Positions 1 to 8,499 of a stretch of 18,037 nucleotides of DNA are shown one piece after another. The notes below the pieces were generated by a model. The model was not told where the DNA came from and did no database searches. It saw only the letters and a program-made list of their open reading frames with translations. The translations under genes were made by a program, and so were the position numbers. Numbering within the stretch: position 1 is the stretch's first letter; the number at the start of each line of letters is the position of its first letter. The stretch is from Candidatus Woesearchaeota archaeon (GTDB lineage: Archaea; Nanobdellota; Nanobdellia; Woesearchaeales; UBA525). The stretch covers positions 1-18,037 of the forward strand of contig JAAOYH010000029.1 of the NCBI GenBank assembly GCA_018221245.1, read 5' to 3'.

Positions 1-3000
1 AAACAACCTCACAATAACCAGCCACACAATCATAACCACTAGGACAATCACCATCAGAAGAACACCCATCCGCCTCCTGACATGCCAAGTTCAAACAAAC
101 ATAACCAGTCGGACACTCATCCGAAGACCCGCAGCCCCCATCCTCGAACACACACGATCCTTCTTCGCATATCTCTCCATTGGAGCAGTCTGAATTGGAG
201 AAGCACTCCTGATATGAGGGTTCTTCACACACATTGTTCGTGCACTGCCAACCAGGAGGACACTCACTATCAAAGGAACAACCATCGCCGCCATCACCAC
301 CATCGCTATAAGGCTTGCAAGAGCCGTCGGAACATACGTGATTTATCGGGCAATGGGCATCTATCGAGCACTCGTTAGCATTAAACTTACACGTATTATC
401 CTCACAAAACTCACCCGAAGGACAATCACTATCAGAATAACACTCCTCCCAAGACGGCTCAAAACAAGCCGGAGGATCACAATTCCAACCAGGAGGACAC
501 TCACTATCCAAGAAACAACCAGCAGACTCACAAACACCACCACTACACGCAAAACCACTAGGACAATCAGAGCTTGTTACACACTCCGCCTGCTCTTGAC
601 ACACATTATTCGCACAAGTGAATCCCGCAGGACACTCTGAATCAGAAGAACAACCGCCTCCACTATACATACACGTGCCATCATCACAAAACTCGCCACT
701 GACACAGTCGCTATCAGAATAACACTCGTCCCAAGTAGGCTCCTCACAAACACCACCATTACAATCATAACCAGGAGGACACTCACTATCGAATAGGCAA
801 CCACCTACTTCTTGGCACACTAAGTTGCTGCACACCATCCCTGCAGGACAATCACTGTTCGAAGTGCAACCTCCCCCATCAAACTTGCAGGTTCCATCGT
901 CACAATACTCTCCAGAAGGACACTCACTGTTCGAAGTGCATTCATCATAGGATGGTTCCTCACAAACACTATTCGTACACTGCCAACCAGGCGCGCATTG
1001 ACTGTCAGAGAAGCATCCCTGCGTATCTACTGGTTCTTCAGGCTCGCATTGACCGTTGGAACACACATAATCGACAGGACAGTGCTCGTCTATCGAACAC
1101 TCATTACCATTAAACTTGCAGTTGTTATCCTCACAAAACTCACCACTAGGACAATCACTATCAGAATAACACTCCTCCCAAGACGGCTCAAAACACGCAG
1201 GAGGACTACAATCCCAACCAGGAGGACAATCACTATCCAAGAAACAACCAGCAGACTCACAAACACCACCACTACAAGCAAAACCACTAGGACAATCAGA
1301 GGATGAGGCGCACTCTACATTTTCTTGACACACATTGTTGGCGCACGAGTAGTCTGCAGGACATTCAGCATCGGAAGAACAACCCCCTGCTTCGAATTTA
1401 CAGGAACCATCCTCACAATATTCATCACCTGAACAATCACTATCAGAAGTGCACTCGTCATAGGATGGCTCCTCACAAACATTATTCGTACACTGCCAAC
1501 CAGGCGGGCATTGCTCATCAAACGAACAACTGACATGCTCTTGGCATATGAGGTTCTCGCAGACATATCCTGTTGGGCATTCAGCATCAGAGAAACATCC
1601 CCCTTCCTCATACTTACATACGCCCGAATCGCAATATTCACTACTTGGACAATCACTATCAGAATAGCATTCATCATAGGATGGCTCCTCACAAACACCA
1701 CCACTACAATCCCAACCAGGAGGACATTGCTCATCAAACGAACATCCTGAATCCCCCCCATCATACACGCACACGCCCTCTTCAGTGCACATGTAATCAA
1801 TCGGACAGTGAGCATTAGTTGAACATTCAGTTTCTGTGAATCTACAAGTATTATCTACACATATCTCGTCTGAGGAGCACTCTGAATCAGAATAGCATTC
1901 TACCCAAGTGGGCTCCTCGCATACAGGCGGATTGCAGTTCCAACCTGGTGGACACTGGCTATCCAGGAAGCATCCTGCTAACTCACAAGATCCTCCATTG
2001 CATGAGTAACCTGAAGGACAATCAAGTACTGAACTACACTCGAATATCTCTTCACATACTAAGTTTACGCATTGCTGTCCTGATGGACAGTCCGAGTCAG
2101 AAGAGCACCCCCCTCCTGAGAACTTGCATATGCCTGCGTCGCAATACTCGCTACTTGGACAATCACTATCAGAATAGCATTCATCGTAAGATGGCTCTTC
2201 GCACACGCTCGATACGCAATTCCATCCAGGAGGACACTCACTATCATAAGAACATCCTGAATCTCCACCGTCGAACACGCATTGGCCTTCAACGCATATA
2301 TGATCTGTGTCGCATTGCTCATTTATTGAACAATCATTATCTGTGAATCTGCATTCTCCTCCGACGCATATCTCATCTGTCGGACAGTCAGAGCTTGTTG
2401 TGCATTGGTCCCAAGTAGGCTCTTCACAAACACCACCATTACAATCCCAACCAGGAGGACACTCGGAATCTCTTACGCACTGGTCTCCCCCGCCGCTGCC
2501 GTCGTAGCATTGTCCTGCGGAACAGTACCAGCCAGCCAGACATTGTGCATCGGACGAACACTCATTACCGTTAAACTTGCAGTGGTTATCTTCACAATAC
2601 TCTCCACTAGGACAATCACTATCAGAATAACACTCCTTCCACGTAGGCTCCTCACAAGTTCCTGAAACACAATCCCAACCAGGCGGACAATCATAATCAT
2701 AAGAACAACCACCATCACCACCTTCGTAGCATGTGCCAGCATCGCAATACCAACCAGGAGCACACTGTGCATCGAAGGAGCACTCGTTAGCATTATACTT
2801 GCAAATATTGCCCTCGCATATTTCATCATCCGAACAATCAGAGTCGGTGAAACATTCTTCCCACGACGGCGCCTCACAAACACCACCCTTACAATCCCAA
2901 CCAGGAGGACAATCATAATCATAAGGACAACCACCACCACCCCCATCAACACACACACCCGCCACACAAAACCAACCACTAGAACACTGAGAATCTAAAG

Positions 3001-4849
3001 AACACTCATTACCATTAAACTTACAAACATTATCCTCACAAAACTCACCCGAAGGACAATCACTATCAGAATAACACTCCTCCCAAGACGGTTCTACACA
3101 TGTAGGCGCATCACAGTTCCACCCAGGAGGACACTCACTATCCACAAAACAACCTAAAATAATGGGCTCCTCGCAATAACCAGCTACACAATCATAACCA
3201 GGCGGGCATTGAGTATCTGTGACGCAATCAAAGTTGTTGAACTTGCAGTGGTTATCTTCACAATACTCTCCACTAGGACAATCGGAATCAGTGTAACACT
3301 CCTTCCAAGTAGGCTCCTCACAAGTTCCTGAGACACAGTCCCAACCAGGAGCACAATCATAATCATAAGAACAACCACCACCCCCACCACCTTCATAGCA
3401 TATGCCATACTCACAATACCAATTAGGCGGACACTGATAACTATTCATACACTCGAAATCATTGAACTTGCATATTCCATCTGTATCACAGAACTCATCA
3501 GTAGGACAATCTGCGTCGGTATAACACTCATCCCACGTAGGCTCTTTACAAACACCACCATAACAATCATAACCAGGAGGACAATCATAATCGAAAACAC
3601 ATGCGTCCTGCTCATCTAAGACTGTTACTGTGTAGGTTATTCTCGCTTCATGTATAGGACTGGATGACCAGCAGTGAACCTCAAAATTATTCTCTCCTAG
3701 TTGGATGGCTGGCGGGCTGAATGAAGTCTTGAACCTAGGATAGGAGATTGCAGACATTAAATCGAAAGCTCCGCCATTGACCTTCACCTCACAATTATCA
3801 GCTTCGAAGCCAGGCTCCACTATGAGATCAAAACTAGAAGTATACGCCACAGAGTCAGGCTCGATAATAGTTATATCGCCTGACAGCAAGTAATCAACTA
3901 CAAAAGTAACTGTTATCTCTGGCGTGAACCGGCCTGATTTGCTCTTACACACTATATTTGCGTCCTCTTGGTACTGCGCTTCATCATCAAGATCTACGAA
4001 GCTCTTGCTGAAACTGTGCAAAGTCTTGTAGGTAGAAGTATCCGCTTCAATCTCCCCCGGGAAGATTATATCATTCACGAAGCAGACAGTATCCAAGTTG
4101 GTCTCTAACTCGACTTTAGCGTAAGGATCATTAGGATCATTCAGAATCTCGGGAATCACCACAGGACCATACTTAAAGACAGGATCTGAAGTCTCGTATC
4201 CGAACTCAAACATTGTCCAGCTGGTTCTGCCTGAGCTTTCCCTGCACATGACATAGACATTTTGATCCATCAGTGAAAAGCCCTTGATGTTATGATTAAC
4301 AGTTTCACTGAGGCCTTCTTCTGTTAGGAGCCATCTCGGATCATCGAATCCTCCAGTTACAGGATCTGCCGTGAAGAAATACTTGCATGCAGTAGCCTTT
4401 TCCACACCATCTAGTCTGGTCTGCCAGGTTATATCGAAAGGTGTTCCCTGAGCGATTCCGTTTGGAGGATTAATCAGAATGAAGTCCAGTCCAACTATCT
4501 TGAACTCAAAGGATGAAGAGATGTGGTTGCCAGTTGTATCTCTCGCAAACAGCACTAGATAGTACTCGCCTGTAGCGAGAGGTTTTGAGAAAGGATCTGA
4601 TGCCTGGTCAGGATCTACCACCTTGAACTCGAAATATTCACCGAACTGTTCTACCTCAGGAACCATCTGCCATAACGCGTATCTCTCAGAGCCTATCAAA
4701 GGCGTTATTGTTGCCTCATACACGTCTACGTTTGTTGTGTATTCTACAAGTACCTTGATGCGATTGAAGTTGAACTGTTCGATTTCTGCGGTTGCGAAGC
4801 TGGTAAGCAGGAGACAAGCAAGAAGTATTACAAGTGTCTTTCTCTCCAT
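1..4849 (-). CDS. Giant secreted cysteine-rich repeat protein (partial, C-terminus beyond window)
   Basis: The minus-strand frame is open from the ATG at 4849 to base 1 with no stop, so 1616 residues are visible and the C-terminus is missing. Residues 1-23 form a signal peptide (MERKT start, then a Leu/Ile/Val/Ala-rich core ending TSFATA). Residues about 24-416 look like consecutive beta-sandwich (Ig/FN3-like) domains with few Cys. From residue 417 on the protein is an array of at least 49 modules of about 24 residues, each with the spacing C-x5-C-x5-C-x4/5-C (for example CYSDSDCPSGEYCEDNHC). The spacing resembles the Dickkopf N-terminal Cys-rich pattern, but homology is not claimed. GAGGTGA ends 4 nt before the ATG, and the upstream gene's stop lies only 7 nt away, so the two are probably co-transcribed. 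It is likely an extracellular adhesin, spacer or protective surface filament. Export and disulfide bonding are inferred from the signal peptide and the Cys content. Confidence 0.9.
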   Translation of the reverse strand, partial: MERKTLVILLACLLLTSFATAEIEQFNFNRIKVLVEYTTNVDVYEATITPLIGSERYALWQMVPEVEQFGEYFEFKVVDPDQASDPFSKPLATGEYYLVLFARDTTGNHISSSFEFKIVGLDFILINPPNGIAQGTPFDITWQTRLDGVEKATACKYFFTADPVTGGFDDPRWLLTEEGLSETVNHNIKGFSLMDQNVYVMCRESSGRTSWTMFEFGYETSDPVFKYGPVVIPEILNDPNDPYAKVELETNLDTVCFVNDIIFPGEIEADTSTYKTLHSFSKSFVDLDDEAQYQEDANIVCKSKSGRFTPEITVTFVVDYLLSGDITIIEPDSVAYTSSFDLIVEPGFEADNCEVKVNGGAFDLMSAISYPRFKTSFSPPAIQLGENNFEVHCWSSSPIHEARITYTVTVLDEQDACVFDYDCPPGYDCYGGVCKEPTWDECYTDADCPTDEFCDTDGICKFNDFECMNSYQCPPNWYCEYGICYEGGGGGGCSYDYDCAPGWDCVSGTCEEPTWKECYTDSDCPSGEYCEDNHCKFNNFDCVTDTQCPPGYDCVAGYCEEPIILGCFVDSECPPGWNCDAPTCVEPSWEECYSDSDCPSGEFCEDNVCKFNGNECSLDSQCSSGWFCVAGVCVDGGGGGCPYDYDCPPGWDCKGGVCEAPSWEECFTDSDCSDDEICEGNICKYNANECSFDAQCAPGWYCDAGTCYEGGDGGCSYDYDCPPGWDCVSGTCEEPTWKECYSDSDCPSGEYCEDNHCKFNGNECSSDAQCLAGWYCSAGQCYDGSGGGDQCVRDSECPPGWDCNGGVCEEPTWDQCTTSSDCPTDEICVGGECRFTDNDCSINEQCDTDHICVEGQCVFDGGDSGCSYDSECPPGWNCVSSVCEEPSYDECYSDSDCPSSEYCDAGICKFSGGGCSSDSDCPSGQQCVNLVCEEIFECSSVLDCPSGYSCNGGSCELAGCFLDSQCPPGWNCNPPVCEEPTWVECYSDSECSSDEICVDNTCRFTETECSTNAHCPIDYMCTEEGVCVYDGGDSGCSFDEQCPPGWDCSGGVCEEPSYDECYSDSDCPSSEYCDSGVCKYEEGGCFSDAECPTGYVCENLICQEHVSCSFDEQCPPGWQCTNNVCEEPSYDECTSDSDCSGDEYCEDGSCKFEAGGCSSDAECPADYSCANNVCQENVECASSSDCPSGFACSGGVCESAGCFLDSDCPPGWDCSPPACFEPSWEECYSDSDCPSGEFCEDNNCKFNGNECSIDEHCPVDYVCSNGQCEPEEPVDTQGCFSDSQCAPGWQCTNSVCEEPSYDECTSNSECPSGEYCDDGTCKFDGGGCTSNSDCPAGMVCSNLVCQEVGGCLFDSECPPGYDCNGGVCEEPTWDECYSDSDCVSGEFCDDGTCMYSGGGCSSDSECPAGFTCANNVCQEQAECVTSSDCPSGFACSGGVCESAGCFLDSECPPGWNCDPPACFEPSWEECYSDSDCPSGEFCEDNTCKFNANECSIDAHCPINHVCSDGSCKPYSDGGDGGDGCSFDSECPPGWQCTNNVCEEPSYQECFSNSDCSNGEICEEGSCVFEDGGCGSSDECPTGYVCLNLACQEADGCSSDGDCPSGYDCVAGYCEVV
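2..3601 (-). repeat. Array of at least 49 four-cysteine coding modules (~73 bp each)
   Basis: In-frame translation from residue 417 gives 49 consecutive modules of pattern C-x5-C-x5-C-x4/5-C, about 196 Cys in 1200 residues. Near the protein's N-terminal side (modules 1-18) they fall into triads: a CPPGWDC-type module followed by EEPTW, a CYSDSDCPSGEYC-type module followed by KFN, then a QC-x-x-GWYC-type module with a Gly/Asp-rich tail. Linkers such as EGGGGG and DGGDGGDG separate triads. The coding strand is rich in G and T, so the + strand shown here is A/C-rich. Short open frames opposite and between the repeats are by-products of this composition. Confidence 0.9.
518..1972 (-). repeat. Two full higher-order repeat units of ten modules (726 and 729 bp), third copy running off the left edge
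   Basis: The landmark motif CFLDS begins at residues 960, 1202 and 1445 (codons at 1972-1970, 1246-1244 and 517-515), giving periods of 242 and 243 residues. Units 2 and 3 remain nearly identical in DNA over long stretches, for example around 1150-1290 against 420-560. Unit 1 has diverged more. This is the signature of recent block duplication or homogenisation on top of the shorter module repeat. Confidence 0.85.
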
Positions 4850-4851
4850 GT

Positions 4852-4858
4852 TCACCTC
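4852..4858 (-). promoter_or_regulatory. Shine-Dalgarno for the giant repeat protein
   Basis: GAGGTGA (minus strand) lies just after the stop of the upstream gene and 4 nt before the ATG at 4849. It is a clear internal-gene ribosome-binding site and supports co-transcription. Confidence 0.65.
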
Positions 4859-7067
4859 ATTCTTCCGGGACGATATCAATACTCTCCAGAGCTGTTGTCC
4901 CGTAATCCGTGAATCGTATGTCCACGCTCTTTACAGGCTCTAGGTTACTGTTCAAATCCTCGGAGTAATAGTAGAGCTTGTAGTTTCCGTTATCTGGCAA
5001 ATCGACCGTGCTCAAAGTATCTCTTGGATAGCATGACGGATCGCTTGCCTTAGCATAACAGACGTAAGTGTTTATGTCATCCACTGCGGTCATATCATCC
5101 ACCACTTTGTACGGAAGGGTCCTTGCTTGATGCCTTCCATATATCGGAGGATTCACAAGGAAGAATGTGGTCAGAGGGGGCGTATCATCTTGCACGCACA
5201 GCGGATTAAAGTAGAACTGGTCGTTCTCAATGCAGTCATCCTCGTTGTTGTTCTGCATGTCAGCATCTTTTATGCACCTGCTGTACTCGGAAATCCAGGT
5301 ACATGTGCCAAGCCTCATGATATCTTTGCTGCTCGTTGTCCTGATATGGGAGCCCGAGCGCACATTTTCGCTATCATATTGGACGTTAAAGATTGCATCC
5401 TGGCCTTCAGACCCACCATTACAGTCGAATTCAGTGTCGTAATATCTGCAAGCCATATCCGTTCTGTGCACACAGCCCATGGTATTGACAAGGTTGTTCT
5501 CTAGCTCGTCGAAATAGCATTCTGTCGGGCTTATACTCTCACAGAGATTTCTGTTGCAATACCCATAGATATCGTCGCATTCGTCGCACTCTGCCGCTTG
5601 CGCATTCCCACGACATATTCCTTGACCGAGCTCCTCATTAATCTCGTGCCATGTACATTGATCATCTACTAGACATGGATTCGCCTCACAAGTGTCTAAG
5701 CGAGCATAGTCGCTACATGAGCCTACACCCAAACATGATGAGTATCCATCTATTGTTACGGCTCTACCCTCAACCTTCGCGTCTACATAACATAGGTTGT
5801 TAATCTCAGCCTCTGCACAGGTCGTTCCTAAATCTGAGTCGCCTATGGGGATTTTGAAGAAGGGCGGTAAATTAGCCAACTGTGCGTACAGGCCAAGAAG
5901 CCCATTGCACATCTCGCAGATAGGCGATGGGATACATACTGGTGCGCCTCCTGCTTCAGAGCAGATTTCTCCATTCTGACAGAGCTCTTCCTGCAGTATG
6001 TTACTCTCGTCACAACTCAATATGGCTGCCTCACCTGAGTCTGCCACACCGCACCACGATCCTGCTGGCTTGTCTGTGCATTCATCGCTTCCTAGCGTGA
6101 TACATTGTGATGCAGAGTCCTCCGCGTCGCCAAGAGCGAACAGGGCTCTTATGATGTAACAGTAAGTCTCTCCCTCAACTAGGTCCGTTCCATCGTCAAG
6201 TATGGCAGGTGATACAGTGTAAGGAAGAGGATTGCAGTTCTGTCCAGTCTCATCACACCTGTTTGGCACGAACTGGATGAAGTCCTGACATATGTCATTG
6301 TGCTCGACTGTTATCTCGACCGCTTTCTGGCCCTGTACTAGACCTATCTCTGCTATGACAGGGGGTTCCCTTACACATCCGGAGTCACCACATTGGATTA
6401 CAAGCTCTACGGCCTCATCATTTATCTCTAGGTAATCGCGATCAAAAAATATCGGCGCACTCTGGGTTGGGTAGCAGCCATCACGAGATACTATGATTCT
6501 TCCGTTAATTTCCGGAACACCCTCTAATCTGAAGAACCCATCCGGTTCTGAGAATGTGCTAATAGATCCTCCAGGTACAGGAATCTCCACTTCCGCACCA
6601 TCGACGGGAGCTCCGTCTAAGTCATACACGTATCCCTCGACAGTGTGGGATCCATGGGGTGGCGGTATAACTGTGCCTCCACAAGTCTCCACGCATGAGC
6701 TTTCAATAGCTCTGAACTGATATGAACCTTGGGGATCTTGCGCATCTTGGGTCTGGCAGGATATCTGTGTAAGCCATAGGCGGTCTTCGTCATTCCTGAT
6801 GGCTCCTGCGTTAGAGACATCGTCATTAGGGCAGCAACACCCCATCGTACACTCTATTACTGCATCGCATGAGCTGAGAATGCCTGGCCCTGATATTGAT
6901 CCTCCTTCGAATGCACATGCAGTCTCGAAGTCTGATTTCGAACTGAATACGTCTCCATTGAAGCATTCACCTATCGTAGGAACACAACATCCCCAATCGA
7001 CTGCTGCAGCTCCATTTACGACGACAAGTAAGAAAAATACTATCGCAACCCACCTATACACCACCAT
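4857..7067 (-). CDS. Secreted Cys-rich multidomain surface protein
   Basis: The protein has 736 residues. A signal peptide covers about 1-22 (MVVYRW, then a hydrophobic core ending NGAAA). Residues about 25-130 contain many Cys, including CC and CCC clusters. Residues about 141-220 (HTVEGYVYDLDGAPVDGAEV, then a DGFFRLEGVP turn) look like a carboxypeptidase-regulatory-like beta-sandwich. Residues about 235-325 resemble an FN3 domain. Residues 330-625 are again Cys-rich, and about 630-725 form a final beta domain with YKLYYYSEDLNSNLEP, a motif common in bacterial and archaeal surface proteins. No transmembrane segment other than the signal peptide is evident, so it is probably secreted or bound to other surface proteins. 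It has its own TATA box and lies between a pilin-like gene and the giant repeat gene, consistent with a joint surface structure. The exact function is unknown. Confidence 0.9.
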   Translation of the reverse strand: MVVYRWVAIVFFLLVVVNGAAAVDWGCCVPTIGECFNGDVFSSKSDFETACAFEGGSISGPGILSSCDAVIECTMGCCCPNDDVSNAGAIRNDEDRLWLTQISCQTQDAQDPQGSYQFRAIESSCVETCGGTVIPPPHGSHTVEGYVYDLDGAPVDGAEVEIPVPGGSISTFSEPDGFFRLEGVPEINGRIIVSRDGCYPTQSAPIFFDRDYLEINDEAVELVIQCGDSGCVREPPVIAEIGLVQGQKAVEITVEHNDICQDFIQFVPNRCDETGQNCNPLPYTVSPAILDDGTDLVEGETYCYIIRALFALGDAEDSASQCITLGSDECTDKPAGSWCGVADSGEAAILSCDESNILQEELCQNGEICSEAGGAPVCIPSPICEMCNGLLGLYAQLANLPPFFKIPIGDSDLGTTCAEAEINNLCYVDAKVEGRAVTIDGYSSCLGVGSCSDYARLDTCEANPCLVDDQCTWHEINEELGQGICRGNAQAAECDECDDIYGYCNRNLCESISPTECYFDELENNLVNTMGCVHRTDMACRYYDTEFDCNGGSEGQDAIFNVQYDSENVRSGSHIRTTSSKDIMRLGTCTWISEYSRCIKDADMQNNNEDDCIENDQFYFNPLCVQDDTPPLTTFFLVNPPIYGRHQARTLPYKVVDDMTAVDDINTYVCYAKASDPSCYPRDTLSTVDLPDNGNYKLYYYSEDLNSNLEPVKSVDIRFTDYGTTALESIDIVPEE

Positions 7068-7068
7068 A

Positions 7069-7080
7069 GGGCATTCTCCC
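7069..7080 (-). promoter_or_regulatory. GGGC-n3-CTCCC element before the 736-residue surface protein
   Basis: GGGCATTCTCCC (minus strand GGGAGAATGCCC) lies 1 bp upstream of the ATG at 7067, between TATA box and start. It resembles the elements at 8451-8460 and 16590-16601. Confidence 0.3.
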
Positions 7081-7088
7081 TACTATTT

Positions 7089-7098
7089 GTTTATAAAC
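7089..7098 (-). promoter_or_regulatory. TATA box for the 736-residue surface protein gene
   Basis: GTTTATAAAC, a perfect 10-bp palindrome, is centred 26.5 bp upstream of the ATG at 7067. It lies in the 46-bp gap between this gene and the pilin-like gene, so the former can be transcribed independently. Confidence 0.65.
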
Positions 7099-7113
7099 TT
7101 ATCGTGGAGAAGG

Positions 7114-8448
7114 TCAATCAAAAGGCTCACATTCTGTGATTTCATAATCTATTTGTCCATCTGCATCTACAGCCATTATAGTCCTCTTTTCAGGACACGA
7201 GGGTTTATTTGTTGCTGCGTGCCATACAGCGCTGTTACCTCTACAAAACATAATGTTGACCTTTGTATCATCAGGGTCTTCAGCCCCAATACTGGCCTCA
7301 TCCAGAAGTTTCTGCAAAGGCATCTGTGCAAGGGGTGTGCACCCTATCCTATTCTCTATAAGTCCCATCATAGGTCTTCTCTTCTCTATTAGGAATGAGA
7401 ACGTGAAACCTGCACCATCGATGTCCGATTCAGAGTCTACTATCGTGACCAGTGTGGCATGTTTACCCAGCTTCGGATCCATACTGGGAAATTTCTGGGG
7501 ATCCACCCTAACATCATTCCTCATCACAAAGAATCCTGTCCTATATGATGGCAGAGTAGTATAGTCCCTCTCGAGGTTGAAATATATGTCCCTGGATTCT
7601 GCTCTTGCCAGGTCTATGGCAAACTGTGCAACTTGGAGATACCTTATCTCGTATGTCCTTCTGACAGTCTCAATGATACTTTGGGTCTGGCCGTTCACCT
7701 CTATAGGATAGTCGAACTCTACTATAATCCCTGCATGTGTGAATGTCAGCTCCACATCAGGATGACCAACCATGTTAAGATCTCTTCCTAGCGTCTTCTC
7801 GAACTCCTCGATGTTAGCACATGCCTGGACTCTCTGCAGTATCTGTTGCCTTACAAGTTCCTGAGTGCTCTTTGTCTTAGGGGTGCTAGGAGGCTGTCCT
7901 GGATAAAACCTACATTTTCTTGTGGAGTCCTCGCTGTTCGGCCCTTCAGGATCACATATGGGTGGGAAGTTCACGTCACCGAAGAATCCGTCCACAAAAG
8001 GAGGATATGTCTTCCCGGATATGGGGTCCTTCAAAGAGTCTTTTATCTCTATGCCAGGATATGGATAATCTGGAGACCACCAAAAATCCTGCATGTATGG
8101 CTTAAGCCCTCCATTCGCCGCAGTATCCCTGTTCGCAGTCACACCGTACAGCATAAGTCTGCTAGTCTTCTGATCTCCAACTATGGCGCTCGGAAACCCT
8201 TCTGCAGCAGGGAATCCTCCCGTATCTCCTAGAATTCTGAACTCATCTTTCACCACTGTATCTAAGCAGTTAGCTATCTGGCCACTGAGAGTTGTGGCTT
8301 TAGTTGTGTCTATCAAGTCCTGGGTCTGGTCCCTTATCGTCTCTTCAGTGCGTATCCCTTCCAGTACCAGGTAGAACAGACCTATAACCAACAGTATAAC
8401 TATGCCGAGAATCACGAACATCGTGACTTGGCCACGCTCACCTCTCAT
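7114..8448 (-). CDS. Membrane-anchored surface protein with pilin-like (class III) N-terminus
   Basis: The protein has 444 residues. It starts MRGERGQVTMFVILGIVI: a short basic stretch, then Gly-Gln-Val-Thr followed by about 20 hydrophobic residues. This resembles archaeal class III signal peptides of type IV pilins and archaellins, where cleavage would fall before Gln8. The Glu usually found at position 5 of the mature protein is absent, so processing is uncertain and it may simply be an N-terminal membrane anchor. The rest is predicted extracellular, with a Pro/Asp-rich stretch at about 120-200 and a mixed alpha/beta region at about 205-400. The few Cys (C61, C165, C179, C212, C374, C406, C425, C440) could form disulfides. 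It opens the leftward surface-gene cluster and shares a TATA element with the divergent MEMO-like gene. I do not recognise a named family. Confidence 0.85.
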   Translation of the reverse strand: MRGERGQVTMFVILGIVILLVIGLFYLVLEGIRTEETIRDQTQDLIDTTKATTLSGQIANCLDTVVKDEFRILGDTGGFPAAEGFPSAIVGDQKTSRLMLYGVTANRDTAANGGLKPYMQDFWWSPDYPYPGIEIKDSLKDPISGKTYPPFVDGFFGDVNFPPICDPEGPNSEDSTRKCRFYPGQPPSTPKTKSTQELVRQQILQRVQACANIEEFEKTLGRDLNMVGHPDVELTFTHAGIIVEFDYPIEVNGQTQSIIETVRRTYEIRYLQVAQFAIDLARAESRDIYFNLERDYTTLPSYRTGFFVMRNDVRVDPQKFPSMDPKLGKHATLVTIVDSESDIDGAGFTFSFLIEKRRPMMGLIENRIGCTPLAQMPLQKLLDEASIGAEDPDDTKVNIMFCRGNSAVWHAATNKPSCPEKRTIMAVDADGQIDYEITECEPFD

Positions 8449-8450
8449 AT

Positions 8451-8460
8451 GGGCACTCCC
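8451..8460 (-). promoter_or_regulatory. GGGC-n-CTCCC element next to the start of a secreted-protein gene
   Basis: GGGCACTCCC lies between the TATA box and the start of the pilin-like gene. Related sequences occupy the same place before the other two TATA-led secreted-protein genes (7069-7080 and 16590-16601). It could be an operator or a degenerate Shine-Dalgarno (GGGAG on the minus strand). Confidence 0.3.
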
Positions 8461-8469
8461 GAAAAGAAC

Positions 8470-8479
8470 CTATATAAAT
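8470..8479. promoter_or_regulatory. Shared bidirectional TATA element (pilin-like gene / MEMO-like gene)
   Basis: CTATATAAAT lies alone in the 51-bp gap between divergent genes. Its centre is about 26 bp from both start codons (8448 on minus, 8500 on plus). No other TATA-like stretch is in the gap, and neither gene has a good Shine-Dalgarno, so both messages are probably leaderless or nearly so. Confidence 0.7.
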
Positions 8480-8499
8480 GTTCTCGGTGATGCACCTCC

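Noticed and set aside
82..2979. Numerous open frames of 60-170 codons on both strands within the repeat region
   Set aside because: They are out-of-frame or antisense by-products of the Cys-rich repeat. They consist of low-complexity Arg/Thr or Val/Leu strings and lack start signals, while the true frame is open throughout.
1..3600. Regular short repeats that might suggest a CRISPR array or satellite DNA
   Set aside because: The periodicity is in frame with one long coding sequence and conserves Cys positions rather than fixed direct repeats with unique spacers.
4623..4943. 106-codon plus-strand frame over the start of the giant protein
   Set aside because: It is antisense to a clear signal peptide and Shine-Dalgarno arrangement and has no initiation signals of its own.
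6799..7392. 197-codon plus-strand frame across the junction of two surface genes
   Set aside because: It is antisense to two well-supported genes, has no promoter or ribosome-binding site, and its sequence lacks recognisable protein features.
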